Part shown: one piece after another, positions 6,202 to 7,761 of the stretch
Position numbering within the stretch: position 1 is the stretch's first letter
Layout of the letters: each line of letters opens with the position of its first letter
Source of the DNA: an uncultured Sphingorhabdus sp.
GTDB taxonomy: Bacteria; Pseudomonadota; Alphaproteobacteria; Sphingomonadales; Sphingomonadaceae
NCBI GenBank assembly: GCA_937873665.1
Contig: CALMYW010000032.1
Location: forward strand, 1 to 7,761
Direction of reading: 5' to 3'
DNA length: 7,761 nt
Notes under the pieces: generated by a model
The model's database searches: none
The model's input: only the letters and a program-made list of their open reading frames with translations
Told to the model about the DNA's origin: nothing
Position numbers and translations under genes: made by a program

Positions 6202-6206
6202 CTGTC

Positions 6207-7742
6207 ATGGCTAGGCCGATCAAGCCTCTGCCCGCCCGGGTGCAACTCACAGACGGAGAGGCGCTCGACTCTTATCTAGAGCGGGTCGCACTTGCCAATG
6301 ACCTGACCACCGCGGAACTTCTCCGCACGCTCGACCCCCGGCCCGGCGCAGAATCATTGACCTTTGCACTTGTTCAACCATCGAACGACCTGCTCGAGCG
6401 TATTGAACAGCTGACAACGCTGACACCCCGTCAAGCGAAGAGCGCGACCCTGCAGCGTTTCGGAAACAGTCGCCCCTTGGACTTTAGCGGCTTCGCTGAA
6501 CCGTCCACAGCGGCCTACCGAGCGATTTCGGCCCGCGGATGGTTTCCCTTGCAGGGCACGCAAATCTGTCCCGAATGCTTGCTTTCGGGAAGATGGCTCA
6601 TTGAGTGGAGGCTCCCCCACATCGCTATATGCGATGTCCATGCGAGCTACTTGGTGCCATCGTGTGCACATTGCAGGCTGCGCTTCCGCAGCCGAAGGAC
6701 GAGCCCCCTCCGACCTGAGCTTTCTATCGCGCAGCCATGCGGAAACCCACTCGGCCCCCGACGAAGCTGCCGCCACTCAGTCCTGGCCCACCCAACAGAG
6801 CAGTCGCCGCCCGAAGACGTCGAAGCCAGTAGGGCGGTACGTAAAGCGCTGGCAGGAGTACCACTGTGTTGTCTTGGGGCTGAGACGCCGCCGGAGCGCT
6901 ACCTCGTTGATTTGAGAGCGACCGCGGTTCTTCTCATGCACATTGCTACGCACTCGACCCCCGAGACCGCGGCAGCCTGGGGCGAGAGTCTCCGATCGGA
7001 AGCAGCGCTGCGACGAACTGAGCTACGAGGACCGCGGTGGGGCATCCGGCCAGCCGATGATCCGAATATTCGAGGCAAAGCGATTGGAGCGGCTCACCAG
7101 ATTCTGACAGCGACAACAGTCGAGACCGCAGCGGCCATGCTGAATCCCTGGATCGCTCACATCCCCGCTACTCACGGTGGCCAGGCTGCCTGGATCCGCA
7201 ATCGAACGCCTCAGGCACCAACGCTGAGCAAGATCGTGCAGAAGTGCCTGCAAACACGCCAAAGCCCATCCCGCCAAGTGGCGATACAAGTCCGGACGGA
7301 ACTGGCTGACTCACACATTCCGCAGGTCATACCGGAAGAACTCTACGAGGAGCACATCGGACCGATCATGAAGTCTCATACGTTCCTCGGCCGAAGATTC
7401 GTAAGTCTGTGCCTAGCGAAGATCACCCGGCCAGGACGGTCGTGGTCGGAATCCGCATCCGCTCTAGGGTTCCAAGCGGAGGTCGGGCCCAGCACAGCAA
7501 GAGCGGTGACCAAACACGTTAGCTGGCCATCACACGAGGCCGCAGACGCACTTGAGCAGGTAGCGGATGCATTGGAATGCGGAACCAACTATCGCAGCAT
7601 CGAACGCGCCGTCAGACGGCTAGCCGCCGAGCCCGAAACATGGTTTCCCGGCTGGGCCAGATCTCAGAATCCACGGCGGCGGGCGGTCACGCTGCCCTAC
7701 GCAATCAGGCTCATCCCAATCGAGGGTGTAGTCGTGGTCTGA
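6207..7742 (+). CDS. tniQ: TniQ/TnsD-family target-selection protein, second copy (full zinc module)
   Basis: The 511-residue product has the TniQ N-terminal signature EALDSYLERVALANDL (18-33). A complete Cys/His cluster follows: CPEC (121-124), CDVH (142-145), CAHC (153-156), and further Cys178, Cys188 and His190, which could complete an additional zinc site. Residues HIPQVIPEELY (370-380) and a C-terminal WSESASALGF...STARAV segment (413-434) resemble the helix-turn-helix region of actinobacterial TniQ proteins that I recall, suggesting direct DNA recognition as in TnsD. It starts 5 bp after the first tniQ with no good ribosome site, so reinitiation or coupling is likely. By architecture it is the better candidate for sequence-specific recognition of the attachment site; this is inference. 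It ends 19 bp before the window edge, and no terminator is visible there. Confidence 0.88.
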   Translation: MARPIKPLPARVQLTDGEALDSYLERVALANDLTTAELLRTLDPRPGAESLTFALVQPSNDLLERIEQLTTLTPRQAKSATLQRFGNSRPLDFSGFAEPSTAAYRAISARGWFPLQGTQICPECLLSGRWLIEWRLPHIAICDVHASYLVPSCAHCRLRFRSRRTSPLRPELSIAQPCGNPLGPRRSCRHSVLAHPTEQSPPEDVEASRAVRKALAGVPLCCLGAETPPERYLVDLRATAVLLMHIATHSTPETAAAWGESLRSEAALRRTELRGPRWGIRPADDPNIRGKAIGAAHQILTATTVETAAAMLNPWIAHIPATHGGQAAWIRNRTPQAPTLSKIVQKCLQTRQSPSRQVAIQVRTELADSHIPQVIPEELYEEHIGPIMKSHTFLGRRFVSLCLAKITRPGRSWSESASALGFQAEVGPSTARAVTKHVSWPSHEAADALEQVADALECGTNYRSIERAVRRLAAEPETWFPGWARSQNPRRRAVTLPYAIRLIPIEGVVVV

Positions 7743-7761
7743 ATCCGCCGGCCTCGAGCAG

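Larger units (their letters stand above)
49..7761 (+). mobile_element. Tn7-like transposon, left end and transposition module (right end outside window)
   Basis: The consecutive genes tnsA, tnsB, tnsC, tniQ and tniQ are the diagnostic core of a Tn7-like element. The presence of TnsA predicts cut-and-paste rather than replicative transposition. The left boundary is inferred: Tn7-family ends begin with 5'-TGT, and two TGT trinucleotides (49-51 and 59-61) lie just upstream of the first repeated motif at 72. If 59 is the end, the flanking 5 bp that could be a target duplication are GTTGC (54-58); if 49, they are GGGTC (44-48). No right-end copy of the motif is seen after position 200, so cargo and the right end must lie beyond 7761. 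Identity as a Tn7-like module is secure; the exact left terminus is not. Confidence 0.8.

Noticed and set aside
6354..6776. Minus-strand open frame of 140 codons inside the second tniQ
   Set aside because: It is antisense to the zinc-cluster region of a recognised TniQ protein, with no domain character of its own.
7743..7761. Possible right end or terminator after the second tniQ
   Set aside because: Only 19 bases remain; they contain no ACA-ended terminus, no copy of the left-end motif and no hairpin.

Overview
This window holds most of the transposition module of a Tn7-like (Tn7/CAST superfamily) transposon. The host is probably a high-GC Gram-positive bacterium (Actinomycetota). That placement rests on overall GC richness (estimated by eye), a GTG start, tight 4-bp gene overlaps, and a style of TnsA and TniQ proteins that I recognise from actinobacterial genomes. 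I could not run a database search, so genus and species are not claimed.

Layout, left to right. Positions 3-53 read as the last codons of a gene ending in TAG. Next comes a non-coding stretch (54-358) with two direct copies of a 12-bp motif (TCTAGATTGACG at 72 and 93, exactly 21 bp apart) and one inverted copy at 186-198. This looks like the left transposon end with transposase-binding sites, placed directly after the 3' end of a host gene as in Tn7-type target-site insertion. A small ribbon-helix-helix protein gene (359-595) follows, then about 200 bases with three consecutive hairpins, overlapping dyads and a possible 19-codon leader ORF (596-789).

A tightly packed plus-strand operon fills the rest: tnsA endonuclease (790-1509), tnsB DDE transposase (1506-3683), tnsC AAA+ ATPase (3680-4720), and two tandem TniQ/TnsD-family target selectors (4717-6201 and 6207-7742). 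The first three junctions are 4-bp GTGA/ATGA overlaps and the last is a 5-bp gap, so expression is probably translationally coupled.

Inferred division of labour: TnsA and TnsB together make a cut-and-paste transposase, with TnsB cutting and joining 3' ends and TnsA cutting 5' ends. TnsC is the ATP-dependent matchmaker. The two different TniQ proteins recruit it to targets, either as alternative targeting pathways or as one hetero-complex. The RHH protein is a candidate regulator. No CRISPR array, Cas gene, tRNA or rRNA is visible. The right end and any cargo lie beyond the window. The most interesting points are the paired, structurally unequal TniQ proteins, a TniB-sized TnsC working beside a TnsA, the D-A-R replacement of the expected TnsA active-site triplet, and the structured spacer upstream of tnsA.
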